A stretch of DNA of 64,000 nt from Lysinibacillus sp. ZYM-1. Its GTDB lineage: Bacteria; Bacillota; Bacilli; Bacillales_A; Planococcaceae. Below are positions 43,557-53,350 of this stretch, piece after piece. Positions within the stretch are counted from its first letter, which is position 1, and each line of letters opens with the position of its first letter. The stretch lies in the NCBI RefSeq assembly GCF_001308875.1, contig NZ_KQ465108.1:62001-126000 (forward strand). Reading direction: 5' to 3'. The position numbers and the translations under genes are program-made. The notes below the pieces were generated by a model. That model searched no databases, was not told the DNA's origin, and saw nothing but the letters and a program-made list of their open reading frames with translations.

Positions 43557-44687
43557 ATGAAAAAAAGAAAGCGAATGTTATTTTTAATAGTGCCCATATT
43601 GTTTTTAGCTTCTTGTAATAGTGAGGTTGATGGCGTCACGAATAAAGAGAAAATGTATTTATCATCTATTCAAAAAAAAGAAGTTTATGAAATTCAACAA
43701 CCTGCTAATTTTAATATTGCTAGAGGTTTAATTATCAAGAATATGAATAACGCATTAAATATTAATGCAATAGAAAAAGGTTTAATGGATTTATCAGTCA
43801 ATCATTTTTCGACAGAGAAGTTTTATATGCAGGAAGGTCAGTATTTGAATGAAAAAATGATTGCTCAATGGCTGAGGAGAAAATCAATCGAAGACATTGG
43901 TTTAAACCCTGCTATCGAAAAAAGCACGGGTGACATTTTAGAGGACGAAAAAAGGTATCCTTTGATTCTTTCTCATGTATTAGAACACAATTTTATTAAT
44001 AAAGAAAATAACAAAATTGAAGGCATGTCGATTGCGATATCGTTAAATGAATTTTATGACATACGTGTAAGCGACGATAAAGGTTTAATTTACACCGGCC
44101 AAGTGAAAGTTGACCAAAACGATGATGATATCAATGATGTCGAAAATTATGGTAAAAAAGTAGCTGAAAAGATCGTTAAAGATATTAGAAAAAATGAAAA
44201 AATACCGAATGTCCCTATTTACCTTACATTATTTCAGGAATCGAATATAAATGATATTATTCCGGGGGTATTTCTAGCTGAAACAATTATTCCTAAAGGG
44301 GGAGATACCATTGCAAAATGGTCTCAATTAGATAAGAAGCTCTATACTTTCCCTTCAGAGGCATTATATAGTTTGGACCAAAATATGTATAAAAAATTAT
44401 TGATGTTCAAAGAGGATATTCAGGCAGGATTTAAACATTTAAACCCCAAAATTCTTGGCAAGCTTCGATATGAAGATGGCAAATTAACAGATATTCAAAT
44501 AGAGGTGAATGCCCCTCTAATAAATGATACTGAATTGATTGGCTTATTACAGCTGATAAGTACCAAATTAAATACGATTTTATTTGATTATATTCCAATT
44601 ACGGTTCGGATAATTGATCAACAACAGGATGTAGGAATTGTCCTTTGGGATCCTACAGAAAAGCAAATTTTTGCAACACCTATTTAA
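43557..44687 (+). CDS. camS: CamS (sex pheromone cAM373 precursor) family lipoprotein
   Basis: 376 residues from the ATG at 43557, eight bases after GAGGAG; in-frame ATG 43551 is too close. Lipobox LASC gives Cys20. The CamS/YerH family features are visible: GQYLNEKMIAQWLRRKS, IGLNPAIEKS, HVLEHNFINKENNKIEGMSI and SNINDIIPGVFLAE. In enterococci and staphylococci the cleaved signal peptide of CamS yields a mating pheromone; in bacilli the function of the lipoprotein is unknown. Confidence 0.87.
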   Translation: MKKRKRMLFLIVPILFLASCNSEVDGVTNKEKMYLSSIQKKEVYEIQQPANFNIARGLIIKNMNNALNINAIEKGLMDLSVNHFSTEKFYMQEGQYLNEKMIAQWLRRKSIEDIGLNPAIEKSTGDILEDEKRYPLILSHVLEHNFINKENNKIEGMSIAISLNEFYDIRVSDDKGLIYTGQVKVDQNDDDINDVENYGKKVAEKIVKDIRKNEKIPNVPIYLTLFQESNINDIIPGVFLAETIIPKGGDTIAKWSQLDKKLYTFPSEALYSLDQNMYKKLLMFKEDIQAGFKHLNPKILGKLRYEDGKLTDIQIEVNAPLINDTELIGLLQLISTKLNTILFDYIPITVRIIDQQQDVGIVLWDPTEKQIFATPI

Positions 44688-44698
44688 CCTTTCCGACA

Positions 44699-45138
44699 TC
44701 AAGAGTTTTTGCAACTATCAAAATAGGGGGAACCCTCAAGATATCTAGCATCTAACTCATGATCCGTAGTAGGGTGATTTTCCAGCTTTAATCGCTGACT
44801 TTCTATCCAAGAAGTCCCCTTTAGTGGAGTAAGGCTAAATCGAATAGGCTTTGGACTCTTACTATCAATTTGAACTGTATTCGTGCCACTACTAGGTGCT
44901 TTAAAGGCAAAGCTAAGAGTACCTTGACCTGCTGGAAAGTAACCAGATGTTGAAAGAACTGGGTGGTCGTCACTCATTCTATTATTTTGTTCGGCTACCT
45001 TCTGTAATGGATGGGAAACTTCCGCAATTGTAGCTGAGGAAGTGATAGGGATTGTATGATCAGCTACATATGTGAACGATGTTCCTCCAAGAGGCATTGT
45101 TAATAGGGCAGCTATTATAAAGAGGCCAATTTTTTCAT
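44699..45138 (-). pseudogene. Secreted protein gene with a frameshift in the signal peptide
   Basis: The 132-codon frame from 45097 continues upstream without stop into KIGLFIIAALLTMPLGG, a clear signal peptide core, but has no start codon in frame. ATG plus six A at 45130-45138 lies one base out of frame; one more A would give MKKIGLFIIAALL. The likely explanation is a one-base deletion in a homopolymer, a sequencing error, or slippage. The mature part (about 110 residues, Ser/Pro-rich beta pattern, ending YFDSCKNS) belongs to no family I recognise. It is convergent with camS, 11 bases apart. Confidence 0.55.
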
Positions 45139-45307
45139 GGATACCACTACCTTCGATATTTGAACATAATACCTACCTTGACCTTTATTATAAATATTTT
45201 AAGTGCTTACATTTAGGTGCTCATTCAATTGGGTACCTCTTTTTTTTGGCAAAATGTCATCTAGATTTAAGGATTTATTTGCAATCCTTGAAATGTATGT
45301 ATATTAT

Positions 45308-45327
45308 GATAATGATAATCATTTTCA
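45308..45327 (+). promoter_or_regulatory. Fur box before the flavin monooxygenase
   Basis: GATAATGATAATCATTTTC at 45308-45326 matches the 19-base Fur consensus at 18 positions, 22 bases before the start codon. Confidence 0.88.
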
Positions 45328-45348
45328 ATTAAAGAGGGGAGAGTATCT

Positions 45349-46629
45349 ATGAAAAGACATCTTATTATTGGCATGCATTTAGCTGTGCAAGGTGATTATG
45401 GCAAGAAAGGTGCGTTGCTTGATGACCATATTGCATTTGCGAAGCGTGCGGAGGCTGCTAAATTAGATTTTTTATTTAAGGCAGATTATTTAATGGCCCA
45501 TCCTGAATTAATGGCTAAAACGAAAGGTACAGTTGGCTTAGACCCTAGCTTTTTATTGGCAACAGTGGCAAGAGAAACGAAACAAATAGGTTTAGTGACA
45601 ACCATTTCCACATCCTTTACACCGCCTTACTTGATTGCTCGTCAATTACAATCCTTGAATTGGATCAGTGAGGGACGTGTAGGGTGGAATATCGTGACTT
45701 CCATTGATGGTGCTTATAATTTTAGTAATGAACTTATGCCTTCCTCTGAGGAGCGTTATGCTAAAGCAGCCGAATGTACGACGGTTGTAAAGCAGCTGTG
45801 GCATAGTCATCCTTACGAAATATTAGAAGCAGCTGGAAATATTGCGAAAATAAAAGAACTCGTGAGGCCGATCGATCATGAGGGTGAGTTTTTCCATATA
45901 AAAGGGCCATTAAATATACCTATGCATCCTGCAGGAGATATTCCTTTGTTTCAAGCAGGGGCATCGGATATAGGAAGGCAATTTGCAGCAACTGTTTCAA
46001 ATGCTATTTTTGCAGCGACACCAGCTATAGAAGTTGGTATTGAAATGCGTAATGATTTACAAAAACGCGCTGTTAAGGTGGGGCGAACAATAGAGGATAT
46101 ACGTTTATTACCTGGACTCTATTTCTTTATTGGCGATACATATGAGGAAGCATTAGAAATGCACCGTCAAGCACATGCACATTTAACTCTAGAACGTCGG
46201 TACAATGCTTTGGAATCAGTCATTGGTATGGATGTTCGTCATTTGGCACTTCACGATCATGTAACAGTGGATATGTTGCCTCCGGAGGATCAAACAGTAC
46301 GCAGTCAAACACATGCTGATCTGGTTCGTCGTTATATCATTGAAAACGAACCTCCTGTTGAGGTCTTGCTAGCCCGTCCAGAAGTAATCGGCTCAGCTCA
46401 TCTTGTGGCAATTGGTACACCACTGGATATTGTCACTCAAATCATTACTTTCTATGAGAGGGGTGCATTAGATGGCTTTATTGCTGTTCCAGGTGGACCT
46501 GCTAAATCTTTGGATTTATTCTTTAGTGATGTTATTCCTATGCTTGTTGAGAGAGGGTTATTTCGTGCTGAGTATGAGGGTAGTACATTACGTTCCCATT
46601 TACGTTTAGATTTAGAAAACCACAAATAA
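45349..46629 (+). CDS. NtaA/SnaA/DszA-family flavin-dependent monooxygenase
   Basis: 426 residues, ATG after AGAGGGGAGA. A bacterial-luciferase-like TIM barrel of the nitrilotriacetate monooxygenase subgroup: LDFLFKADYLMA, LATVARETKQIGLVTTISTSFTPPYLIARQ, LNWISEGRVGWNIVTS and SEERYAKAAECTTVVKQLW. These enzymes use FMNH2 from a separate reductase and oxygen to cleave C-N or C-S bonds of substrates such as NTA, EDTA or sulfides. The adjacent Fur box implies expression under iron limitation, so an iron chelate or siderophore substrate is an attractive inference. No reductase gene is next to it. Confidence 0.85.
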   Translation: MKRHLIIGMHLAVQGDYGKKGALLDDHIAFAKRAEAAKLDFLFKADYLMAHPELMAKTKGTVGLDPSFLLATVARETKQIGLVTTISTSFTPPYLIARQLQSLNWISEGRVGWNIVTSIDGAYNFSNELMPSSEERYAKAAECTTVVKQLWHSHPYEILEAAGNIAKIKELVRPIDHEGEFFHIKGPLNIPMHPAGDIPLFQAGASDIGRQFAATVSNAIFAATPAIEVGIEMRNDLQKRAVKVGRTIEDIRLLPGLYFFIGDTYEEALEMHRQAHAHLTLERRYNALESVIGMDVRHLALHDHVTVDMLPPEDQTVRSQTHADLVRRYIIENEPPVEVLLARPEVIGSAHLVAIGTPLDIVTQIITFYERGALDGFIAVPGGPAKSLDLFFSDVIPMLVERGLFRAEYEGSTLRSHLRLDLENHK

Positions 46630-46649
46630 TTACCTTGGAATGAGGAAAA

Positions 46650-46690
46650 GAGAAAGTGAAATATGGTCTAAGCAACCTTTTCACTTTCTC
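46650..46690. terminator. Bidirectional terminator
   Basis: GAGAAAGTGAAA and TTTCACTTTCTC pair perfectly around a 17-base loop, between the convergent monooxygenase and AraC genes; on the minus strand it is followed by TTTTCC. Confidence 0.78.
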
Positions 46691-46700
46691 GATTATTGAT

Positions 46701-47900
46701 TTATTGACGAGAGTCTTTATTCCTAAATTGTTTTGGTGTGATGCCAGTAAATTTTTTAAAAACCTTAATAAAGTAGCTTTGGTCTGTAAAATTAAGTAAT
46801 GAGCCTATGTCTAAGATTGGATAGTTCGTAAATGTTAATAACTTTTTCGCCTCTTCAATCTTTTGATGCTGAATACATTCACTAATGGATATTCCTACTT
46901 CCTTTTTAAATAGAGAGGAGAGATAGTTCGGACTTAAATGGCATAGCTCAGAAAGTTGATCGAGTGTTATATCACCATATAGCTGATTTTCGATAAAATG
47001 AATGCACGTTGTTATCGGCACTGAATACTTCTTTTTATTTGCATGCGATACACGGTTTGTGTAATCGTAAATGGCTTCTTCCATTAAAGAAAGAATGTCA
47101 ATTAAACTACTTTGATCTTCAAGCTTTTGTATGTAAAAGTCACTTAACGTAAAAGCAGTTTCTTCATTTAAACCACCCTCAATTGCTGCACGGCAAATAA
47201 GCGCAATTCCTGTGATCATTAAATATTGAATACTTTTTAAACTATTGCGTTTTGATAGTACGCCAAGCTCTTCTTGCTCGACAATGGAATAGTTCAGCAC
47301 TTCATTTAGTTTCTCCATCCGTCCATTTTTTACATAATCTAATAAAATTTTTTCATAGTACAGATTGGTATGAACAATATCATTTCTTCTTGCATAAGAA
47401 AGTTCTAGAGCTGTATCTTCCTCATGACGAATAAGCGGTTTTAATGCTTGATTGTGATGAATGACGTCTGTTTTATTTAATTTTTTCCTGTAGATTGCAT
47501 AATAAACAAATAAACTTATGGCTAGAGATTGCTGATAATGCAAAATGGGAATTGTTTCATCATCTTGATAGACATTTTGCTTTACGGTATCGTCTATTTC
47601 TGGAGAAAGATAAGGTCCCACTACTATTGTCCCTATATAGGGAGCATCCATATTTAAGTTAATAAAGAAAAAATTAAATTTGGCACTTGAAAAGAAAATT
47701 GGGTAATCATTAGTTGCTGTACGATAAGGATATGCTTTTATTTGTTCTTTTAAAGAATCGTAAGATGAATGATTTTGAAATTCCTTTGATGTATATTCAA
47801 AGATAATTTTTTCTGACTCGTGGACATAGACCACAGGTAGATGGTGGGTTTCAAATATTAATTGACCTATGTATTGAAGATCGATTGTAGAAATTTTCAT
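46701..47900 (-). CDS. AraC-family regulator with a large N-terminal sensor region
   Basis: 399 residues from the ATG at 47900, eight bases after GAGGTG; an upstream in-frame ATG lacks a site. The first 290 residues form a sensor region with no recognised domain (YVHESEKIIFEYTSKEF, FFINLNMDAPYIGTIVVGPY). The last 100 are the double HTH (ITLDQLSELCHLSPNYLSSLFKKEVG, PILDIGSLLNFTDQSYFIKVFKKFTG). It diverges from the SDR gene, which it probably controls. Confidence 0.83.
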   Translation of the reverse strand: MKISTIDLQYIGQLIFETHHLPVVYVHESEKIIFEYTSKEFQNHSSYDSLKEQIKAYPYRTATNDYPIFFSSAKFNFFFINLNMDAPYIGTIVVGPYLSPEIDDTVKQNVYQDDETIPILHYQQSLAISLFVYYAIYRKKLNKTDVIHHNQALKPLIRHEEDTALELSYARRNDIVHTNLYYEKILLDYVKNGRMEKLNEVLNYSIVEQEELGVLSKRNSLKSIQYLMITGIALICRAAIEGGLNEETAFTLSDFYIQKLEDQSSLIDILSLMEEAIYDYTNRVSHANKKKYSVPITTCIHFIENQLYGDITLDQLSELCHLSPNYLSSLFKKEVGISISECIQHQKIEEAKKLLTFTNYPILDIGSLLNFTDQSYFIKVFKKFTGITPKQFRNKDSRQ

Positions 47901-48064
47901 GTTGCTACACCTCAGTTCATATATGCTGTTATCCGATGAAAGCCATTCCATTTTTTATTGTAAATACTTGAGAAAGTACTATTTTGTGTAGAATAATACA
48001 ATAAATTATGTAGAAGTAGCAATAAAATAGACAATGAATTCAAAATGCTAGGGAGGAATGGAAA

Positions 48065-48823
48065 ATGGATCTTTTAAATAAAATTGCAGTTGTAACGGGT
48101 GCTGGAAGCGGTATTGGAAGAGCCAGCAGTTTAAAGCTTGCTAGCAATGGTGCAAAAGTTGTGATCGTTGATTTCAACAAGGAAACTGGCGAAGAAACAT
48201 TAAACTTAATTAAAGAGCAAGGTGGGGAAGGAATCTTCGTTCAGGCAGATGTTTCGAAAAGTGAAGATGTAGAGAAATATGTAAATGCTGCCGTTGAAAC
48301 TTTTGGTCGTATTGATGTATTTTTCAATAATGCAGGAGTTATTCAAAAAATCTCACCTCTAACAGAGATTGCTGATACTGAATATGATCGTATTATGTCA
48401 ATCAACGTAAAGGGTGTATTTCTTGGCTTAAAACATGTGATTAAAGTAATGGAAGGACAAGGTAGCGGCTCAATCATTAATACAGCTTCAACGGCTGGGG
48501 TACGTAGCGAGCATAGTATGGCTGTTTATTCAGCAAGTAAGCATGCAGTCATTGGTTTAACAAAATCTGCTTCATTGGAGTATGTGAAAAAAGGTATTCG
48601 TATCAATGCAATTTGTCCTGGTGGAGTGGAAACAGCGTTAACAAACAGTGTAACGGCAATGTTTGAAACAGGTGGCTATGTACCTGAGGAAATTCCAAAT
48701 ATGAGAATGGGACGCTATGCAAAACCAGAAGAATTAGCAGAAATGGTTGCGTTCCTAGCATCAGACAAAGCAAGCTATATGACAGGTTCCATTGTAGTCG
48801 TTGATGGCGGCTTAACATTATAA
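48065..48823 (+). CDS. Short-chain dehydrogenase/reductase (classical SDR)
   Basis: 252 residues, ATG after TAGGGAGG. The NAD(P)-binding TGAGSGIG motif (residues 10-17), NNAG, the catalytic Ser of NTASTAG and the YSASKHA catalytic Tyr/Lys are intact; the C-terminal MTGSIVVVDGGLTL is typical. The Asp after the second strand (VDFNKE) favours NAD over NADP. Substrate unknown; the divergent AraC gene is the likely regulator. Confidence 0.9.
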   Translation: MDLLNKIAVVTGAGSGIGRASSLKLASNGAKVVIVDFNKETGEETLNLIKEQGGEGIFVQADVSKSEDVEKYVNAAVETFGRIDVFFNNAGVIQKISPLTEIADTEYDRIMSINVKGVFLGLKHVIKVMEGQGSGSIINTASTAGVRSEHSMAVYSASKHAVIGLTKSASLEYVKKGIRINAICPGGVETALTNSVTAMFETGGYVPEEIPNMRMGRYAKPEELAEMVAFLASDKASYMTGSIVVVDGGLTL

Positions 48824-48829
48824 AATGAA

Positions 48830-48863
48830 GAAATCCAGTGAACAACTATTCACTGGATTTTTT
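48830..48863 (+). terminator. Terminator of the SDR gene
   Basis: AAATCCAGTGAA and TTCACTGGATTT around CAACTA, then T-run. Confidence 0.88.
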
Positions 48864-48877
48864 GTTTGGTTGAGCAG

Positions 48878-50539
48878 CTATAAAGTGAATTTTTTGAGCT
48901 CAATCATTAATGTATCAGTCATTTTTTGAAGGTCGAAAATTTTTGTATTTATTTTTTCGAAGGATACGAGCTGTTCCTGCGTCGATGCTGAAATTTCCTC
49001 AGTACCAGCTGCAGTTTCTTCTGTAATCGCTGAAATATTTTCGATTGTACTATTCACTTGCTGGCTCATTTCATTTGTTTGCATCATTTCCTTTGTAAGA
49101 TGCTGTAAATCATGATGTATATCAGTGATATGCGCAGTAATGGCTGCAAATGAATGTTCCGTTTCGAGCATTGATTGTGTTTGCTCATTTGAAAGCTCAT
49201 GGCCTCGTTCAGCCGTAGCTAGAATGTTATCTATGCCGTCTTGAATATGAGTAACCATCGAAGAAATTAAATTCGTAGCATTCTCCGTTTCTGAAGATAG
49301 CTTTTTAACCTCGTCCGCTACGATGGCAAACCCTTTACCTGCTTCGCCGGCACGGGCTGCTTCAATAGCCGCATTTAAGGCTAACAAGTTTGTTTGACTA
49401 GCAATCGTATGGACAACATTAGCTGCTCCTTCGATTTCTGTTGTGAATTGTGAAAATTGAGTAACAGCATTTTTAATAGCTAGTGACGCGCCTTGAATAT
49501 CCCTTGCAATGGTAGATTGTTTTTCCAATGTATATTGCCCATTTTGAACGGCATCCAATGCCTGTTTACCATGTATGGCTGATTGCTCCGTTGTGTGAGC
49601 AACAGTCTTAAATTGATCCGTCATATTATTCATGAGGATCGCGACCGATTGAATATCTTCTGACATCGTGTAACTGCCTTTAGCTAATTCGTCAGTAGAT
49701 GTTGCAACTTGATTACTGCCATCATGAATGTTTTGCATATGGCTTGTCACATCTTGAGTAAATAAACTAACATCCTTGCCTATTTGATCGATGGACAGCA
49801 CAGTGCCTTTTAAATTCGTCATCATCTGTGAAAAACTTTCTGTTAATCGATCAATCTCATAACGGCTGTTTGAATGATAGGAAAGGGTAGAGATATCTAT
49901 TGTGAGATCCCCAGTAGCTGCACTCTGTGCACATTCTACAATTTGATTAATTGGTTTGGTAATTCTTTTAGCAGCCACATAGGAATAAACAATCGTTGCT
50001 AGGATTAATAAGATACTGCCTATGATGGTTGTTGTTATAATGAAACCAATTTTTTGCTTTGTTACTTGTATCATCTCTTGATACCATTCGTTCGTTTCTT
50101 TTTTCAGCAGATACATATCATTTAAAATGCCTTTAATTCGAAGAGACTGCTTTTTAATTTCTGGGCGATTGTTTTCTTGTAGGCCCGCTTTTGTAGCTTT
50201 TTCGAGCTCGGTGAATTTACCAGCAATTTTATCAATCAATTTCTGATGTTCTGGTATCTTCGTCAGAGAGGCCAACGCATCTAAATTAACTTTTGTTTCT
50301 TGTAGGATAGCAAGGGCTTCGTTTTTATTTGCCTCACTATCTAAATAGGTGTAGTTATTTAATGATTGGCTAGCAACGACTAAACTCTGTTCAAGCTCTT
50401 TCACTGAGAGTAATAGTGAGGTATCGTCTTGTGCCGTTGTTTGAATGGTAAATGTTTGAAAAATAATAAAACCAATCATACCCATTGCCAGCAAAATAGG
50501 AATCAGTGTATTCATAAATAATTTTTTTCGTAATGTCAC
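48878..50539 (-). CDS. Methyl-accepting chemotaxis protein
   Basis: 553 residues from a GTG preceded by AGAGGAA. Two membrane helices (about 8-30 and 165-190) flank a periplasmic-side helical bundle of about 130 residues; HAMP (about 190-245) and a long cytoplasmic coiled coil follow, with the signalling tip [21 protein letters not shown] and [12 protein letters not shown]. Its start overlaps the stop of the BMP lipoprotein gene by four bases, so the two are made together and the lipoprotein is a likely ligand-loaded input. Confidence 0.9.
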   Translation of the reverse strand: MTLRKKLFMNTLIPILLAMGMIGFIIFQTFTIQTTAQDDTSLLLSVKELEQSLVVASQSLNNYTYLDSEANKNEALAILQETKVNLDALASLTKIPEHQKLIDKIAGKFTELEKATKAGLQENNRPEIKKQSLRIKGILNDMYLLKKETNEWYQEMIQVTKQKIGFIITTTIIGSILLILATIVYSYVAAKRITKPINQIVECAQSAATGDLTIDISTLSYHSNSRYEIDRLTESFSQMMTNLKGTVLSIDQIGKDVSLFTQDVTSHMQNIHDGSNQVATSTDELAKGSYTMSEDIQSVAILMNNMTDQFKTVAHTTEQSAIHGKQALDAVQNGQYTLEKQSTIARDIQGASLAIKNAVTQFSQFTTEIEGAANVVHTIASQTNLLALNAAIEAARAGEAGKGFAIVADEVKKLSSETENATNLISSMVTHIQDGIDNILATAERGHELSNEQTQSMLETEHSFAAITAHITDIHHDLQHLTKEMMQTNEMSQQVNSTIENISAITEETAAGTEEISASTQEQLVSFEKINTKIFDLQKMTDTLMIELKKFTL

Positions 50540-51522
50540 TGGCTATTCCTCTTTTCTGCAGAAACTTTTATCGTGCCGGAAACAATGGCTTCGCGGGCTT
50601 TTTCAATAGCGGCTTGTTGCTCAGACGTTAATTTAATCACACGTATATCTGCTATTCCTACACCTTCCTCGGCTAGTCCTAGTGCTAAGGATTTTTCAGT
50701 TAACTTACCTTCTTCTACCAGTGTTTTCACGAGTTGAAAGACAGCATGGTCAACATTCTTTAGCATAGATGTGACGACTGTTTTTTCGGCGATATAAAAT
50801 TGATCGATATCAACCCCTGCTGCATAAATACCCTTTTCTTCAGCTTTTTTTATCGCCCCAAAGCCTGTAAAACCGGCAGCATGGTAAATAAAATCAATAT
50901 TATTTTGAATATATTTATCTGCTATCGCTGCGCCGGCTTGTGTATCGTCAAAAGTACCTGCATATTCACTCATAATTTCAATATTTGGATTTACATAGCG
51001 AGCTCCTTCTATAAAACCATTTTCAAAGTGATGGATAACAGGAGCATCCGCTCCACCAATAAAGCCGATTTTTCCTGTTTTGCTTGTCATAGCAGCCACC
51101 ATACCAACTAAAAAGCTTCCTTCTTGTTCCTTAAAGGTAATAGAGATAATGTTTTCGACATCAGACTGTCCATCAATTAATATAAATTGTTGCTCAGGGA
51201 ATTGCTTCGCAGTCTTTTCCAGTGCCTCCTGAACAGAGAAACCGAGACCAATGATGATATCATATTTTTCTGCTACAAGCTCGTTTAGTTTTTCCTCATA
51301 ATTACCATCAGGAGCCTCTTTATAATCAAATAAAATGCCAAGCTCATCCCGTGCCTTTTCTAGCCCTTTAAATGCAGAATCGTTAAATGATTCATCACCA
51401 AGTCCTGCATCTGATAGTAAAACCCCTATCTTATAACTTTCTTTTGATGTTTCTATCTGAGCCGATGAACAGCCAGCTGTTAACAGAGCAATCAAAAGAC
51501 AAGCCACTATTATTTTTTTCAA
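50536..51522 (-). CDS. BMP-family (Med/PnrA-like) substrate-binding lipoprotein
   Basis: 328 residues, ATG after AGGAGGTA. Lipobox LTAGC gives Cys18. The basic membrane protein fold is shown by [58 protein letters not shown] and [20 protein letters not shown] proteins bind nucleosides or related compounds. There is no permease or ATPase nearby; instead it overlaps a chemoreceptor gene, so it likely serves chemotaxis rather than uptake. Expression from the sigma-D-type promoter at 51561 fits that role. Confidence 0.88.
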   Translation of the reverse strand: MKKIIVACLLIALLTAGCSSAQIETSKESYKIGVLLSDAGLGDESFNDSAFKGLEKARDELGILFDYKEAPDGNYEEKLNELVAEKYDIIIGLGFSVQEALEKTAKQFPEQQFILIDGQSDVENIISITFKEQEGSFLVGMVAAMTSKTGKIGFIGGADAPVIHHFENGFIEGARYVNPNIEIMSEYAGTFDDTQAGAAIADKYIQNNIDFIYHAAGFTGFGAIKKAEEKGIYAAGVDIDQFYIAEKTVVTSMLKNVDHAVFQLVKTLVEEGKLTEKSLALGLAEEGVGIADIRVIKLTSEQQAAIEKAREAIVSGTIKVSAEKRNSQ

Positions 51523-51560
51523 AATGTGTACCTCCTGTTGTTTCGTGGTTTATAAAGTAT

Positions 51561-51586
51561 ATATCGGCAAAAAATTAATATTTTTA
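51561..51586 (-). promoter_or_regulatory. Sigma-D-type (motility) promoter
   Basis: On the minus strand TAAA, a 14-base spacer and GCCGATAT match the Bacillus SigD consensus (TAAA-N15-GCCGATAT) with a perfect -10, about 40 bases before the BMP start codon. Confidence 0.82.
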
Positions 51587-51744
51587 GTCTGATGTCAGAC
51601 AACGAAAAAATAAATTTTTGTTTTGTATATAAGAATATATATCCAAATCTATATACATAATAAGTTAATAATATAAAGCTAGATTACTAATAAAGGAATT
51701 AATTTATTAAAGTTTCCAGTTTTCCTTATATGTACAATAACTAT

Positions 51745-51777
51745 AAAAGCCCAACGCAATCTGCGTCGGGCTTTATT
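51745..51777 (-). terminator. Terminator of the PTS operon
   Basis: On the minus strand AAAGCCCGACGCA and TGCGTTGGGCTTT pair (one wobble) and are followed by TTTTA. Confidence 0.85.
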
Positions 51778-51784
51778 CTGGATT

Positions 51785-53053
51785 TTAGACAGCTCCAAAT
51801 AATTTTAATAAATTAATAATAATGATACCGATAACACCAAAGTCTGAATCACCAAAGGTCGTGCCTTCATAGCCAATGTCTCCCATAAAGATTAGAAGTA
51901 TTGCTGGAATAAAGCTAATCAATAAACCGTTGGCAAAGGCACCCGACATGGCACCGATTCTGCCACCAGTAGCATTGCCGAAGACACCTGCTGCAGCCCC
52001 AGTGAAGAAGTGTGGAACTAGTCCTGGAACAATAACTTTAAGTCCGATGAAAGGAAGTATAAACATTGAAACAAGCCCTGCTAAAAAACTAAATAAGAAA
52101 CCAATGATGACGGCATTCGGTGCGAAAGGGAAAATAGTTGGGCAATCTAGTGCTGGCTTTGTATTTGGAACAAGTTTATCAGCGATGCCTTTGAAGGCTG
52201 GAATAATTTCAGCAATTAACATCCGGACACCAGCTAAAATGATATAAACACCAGCGGCAAATGTAATCGCTTGCATGATGGCGAAAATAATAAAGTTAGA
52301 ACCACCAGATAATTGAGCCTCAATATAGGAAGGTCCTGCGAAAAGGGCAACAATGACAAAGAAGACACTCATTGTTAAAGAAATGGCGACAGAAGTGTCT
52401 CGTAAAAAGCCCAGTGACTTAGGTACTTGTATATCTTCTGTCGATTTTGCTTTATTGCCAACAAGCTTTCCAATTTTAGCTGATACATAATAGCCAACAC
52501 TGCCAAAGTGACCGACAGCAAAATCATCACTACCTGTTATTTGGCGGACTGTTGGTTGTAAAATAGCAGGGAACACTACCATACAAAGTCCGAGAATAAT
52601 AGAACCGACGATTATAAGAGGTGTCCCACTCATCCCACCAACTGACAAGGAAGCCGCGATTAAACAAGCCATGAATAATGTATGATGCCCAGTTAAAAAG
52701 ATATATTTTAATGGCGTAAATCGCGCGAGTAATAAATTCATAATCATCCCAAATACCATAATCAGTGCAGTAGCTGTACCAAAATTAGTCTGAGCTGCTG
52801 CCACGATGGCCTCATTGTTGGGAATGACTCCCTGTACTTGAAAGGCATGATCAAACATTTTACTAAAATGATTTAACGAGCCAATTAAGACAGTTGCACC
52901 TGCCCCAAGGATCACAAAGCCCATAATTGTTTTTAAAGTACCTGAAAGAACAGTGGAGCTTGATTTCTTTTGAATGAGTAAACCAATAAATGCGAATAGG
53001 CCGACTAATATAGCTGGTGTTCCTAAAATGTCATGCATGATAACATCTAACAT
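51785..53053 (-). CDS. ulaA: PTS ascorbate-type permease, IIC component
   Basis: 422 residues, ATG after GAGGTG. Eleven or so membrane helices; UlaA/SgaT features are present: MGFVILGAGATVLIGSL, FGTATALIMVFGMIMNLLLARFTPLKYIFLTGHHTLFMA and GGRIGAMSGAFANGLLISF. It is the last of three genes in order IIA, IIB, IIC. The family transports L-ascorbate or related acid sugars with phosphorylation; the exact sugar is not proven. Confidence 0.87.
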   Translation of the reverse strand: MLDVIMHDILGTPAILVGLFAFIGLLIQKKSSSTVLSGTLKTIMGFVILGAGATVLIGSLNHFSKMFDHAFQVQGVIPNNEAIVAAAQTNFGTATALIMVFGMIMNLLLARFTPLKYIFLTGHHTLFMACLIAASLSVGGMSGTPLIIVGSIILGLCMVVFPAILQPTVRQITGSDDFAVGHFGSVGYYVSAKIGKLVGNKAKSTEDIQVPKSLGFLRDTSVAISLTMSVFFVIVALFAGPSYIEAQLSGGSNFIIFAIMQAITFAAGVYIILAGVRMLIAEIIPAFKGIADKLVPNTKPALDCPTIFPFAPNAVIIGFLFSFLAGLVSMFILPFIGLKVIVPGLVPHFFTGAAAGVFGNATGGRIGAMSGAFANGLLISFIPAILLIFMGDIGYEGTTFGDSDFGVIGIIIINLLKLFGAV

Positions 53054-53086
53054 ACCAACACCTCATCCTATCCAAATTTTTTTTGC

Positions 53087-53350
53087 TCAAAGCCAAGGTT
53101 CAAGCTTTTCTTTAATCTCCAATATATTCATCATATTAACGATACTCACAATGATTGCGTTGTCTTTCGCTAATTCATTCACAATATCAGCCGCACCTAA
53201 ATAAATATCAGCCTTCTCCGCCTTTGCGGATGCTAAATCTGTATGCGTTACCTCTGCCTCTTTACCCAATACCTCTAATGCCTTTTTTACATTTAATTCT
53301 AAAATAAAGCTACTCCCTAATCCGCTACCACACACGACTAAAATTTTCAT
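53087..53350 (-). CDS. ulaB: PTS ascorbate-type IIB component
   Basis: 87 residues from the ATG at 53350. The phosphocysteine motif CGSGLGSS places Cys7 in the P-loop; the rest (SSFILELNVKKALE, VTHTDLASA) is the lactose/ascorbate IIB fold. The ATG overlaps the IIA stop by four bases. Confidence 0.87.
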   Translation of the reverse strand: MKILVVCGSGLGSSFILELNVKKALEVLGKEAEVTHTDLASAKAEKADIYLGAADIVNELAKDNAIIVSIVNMMNILEIKEKLEPWL

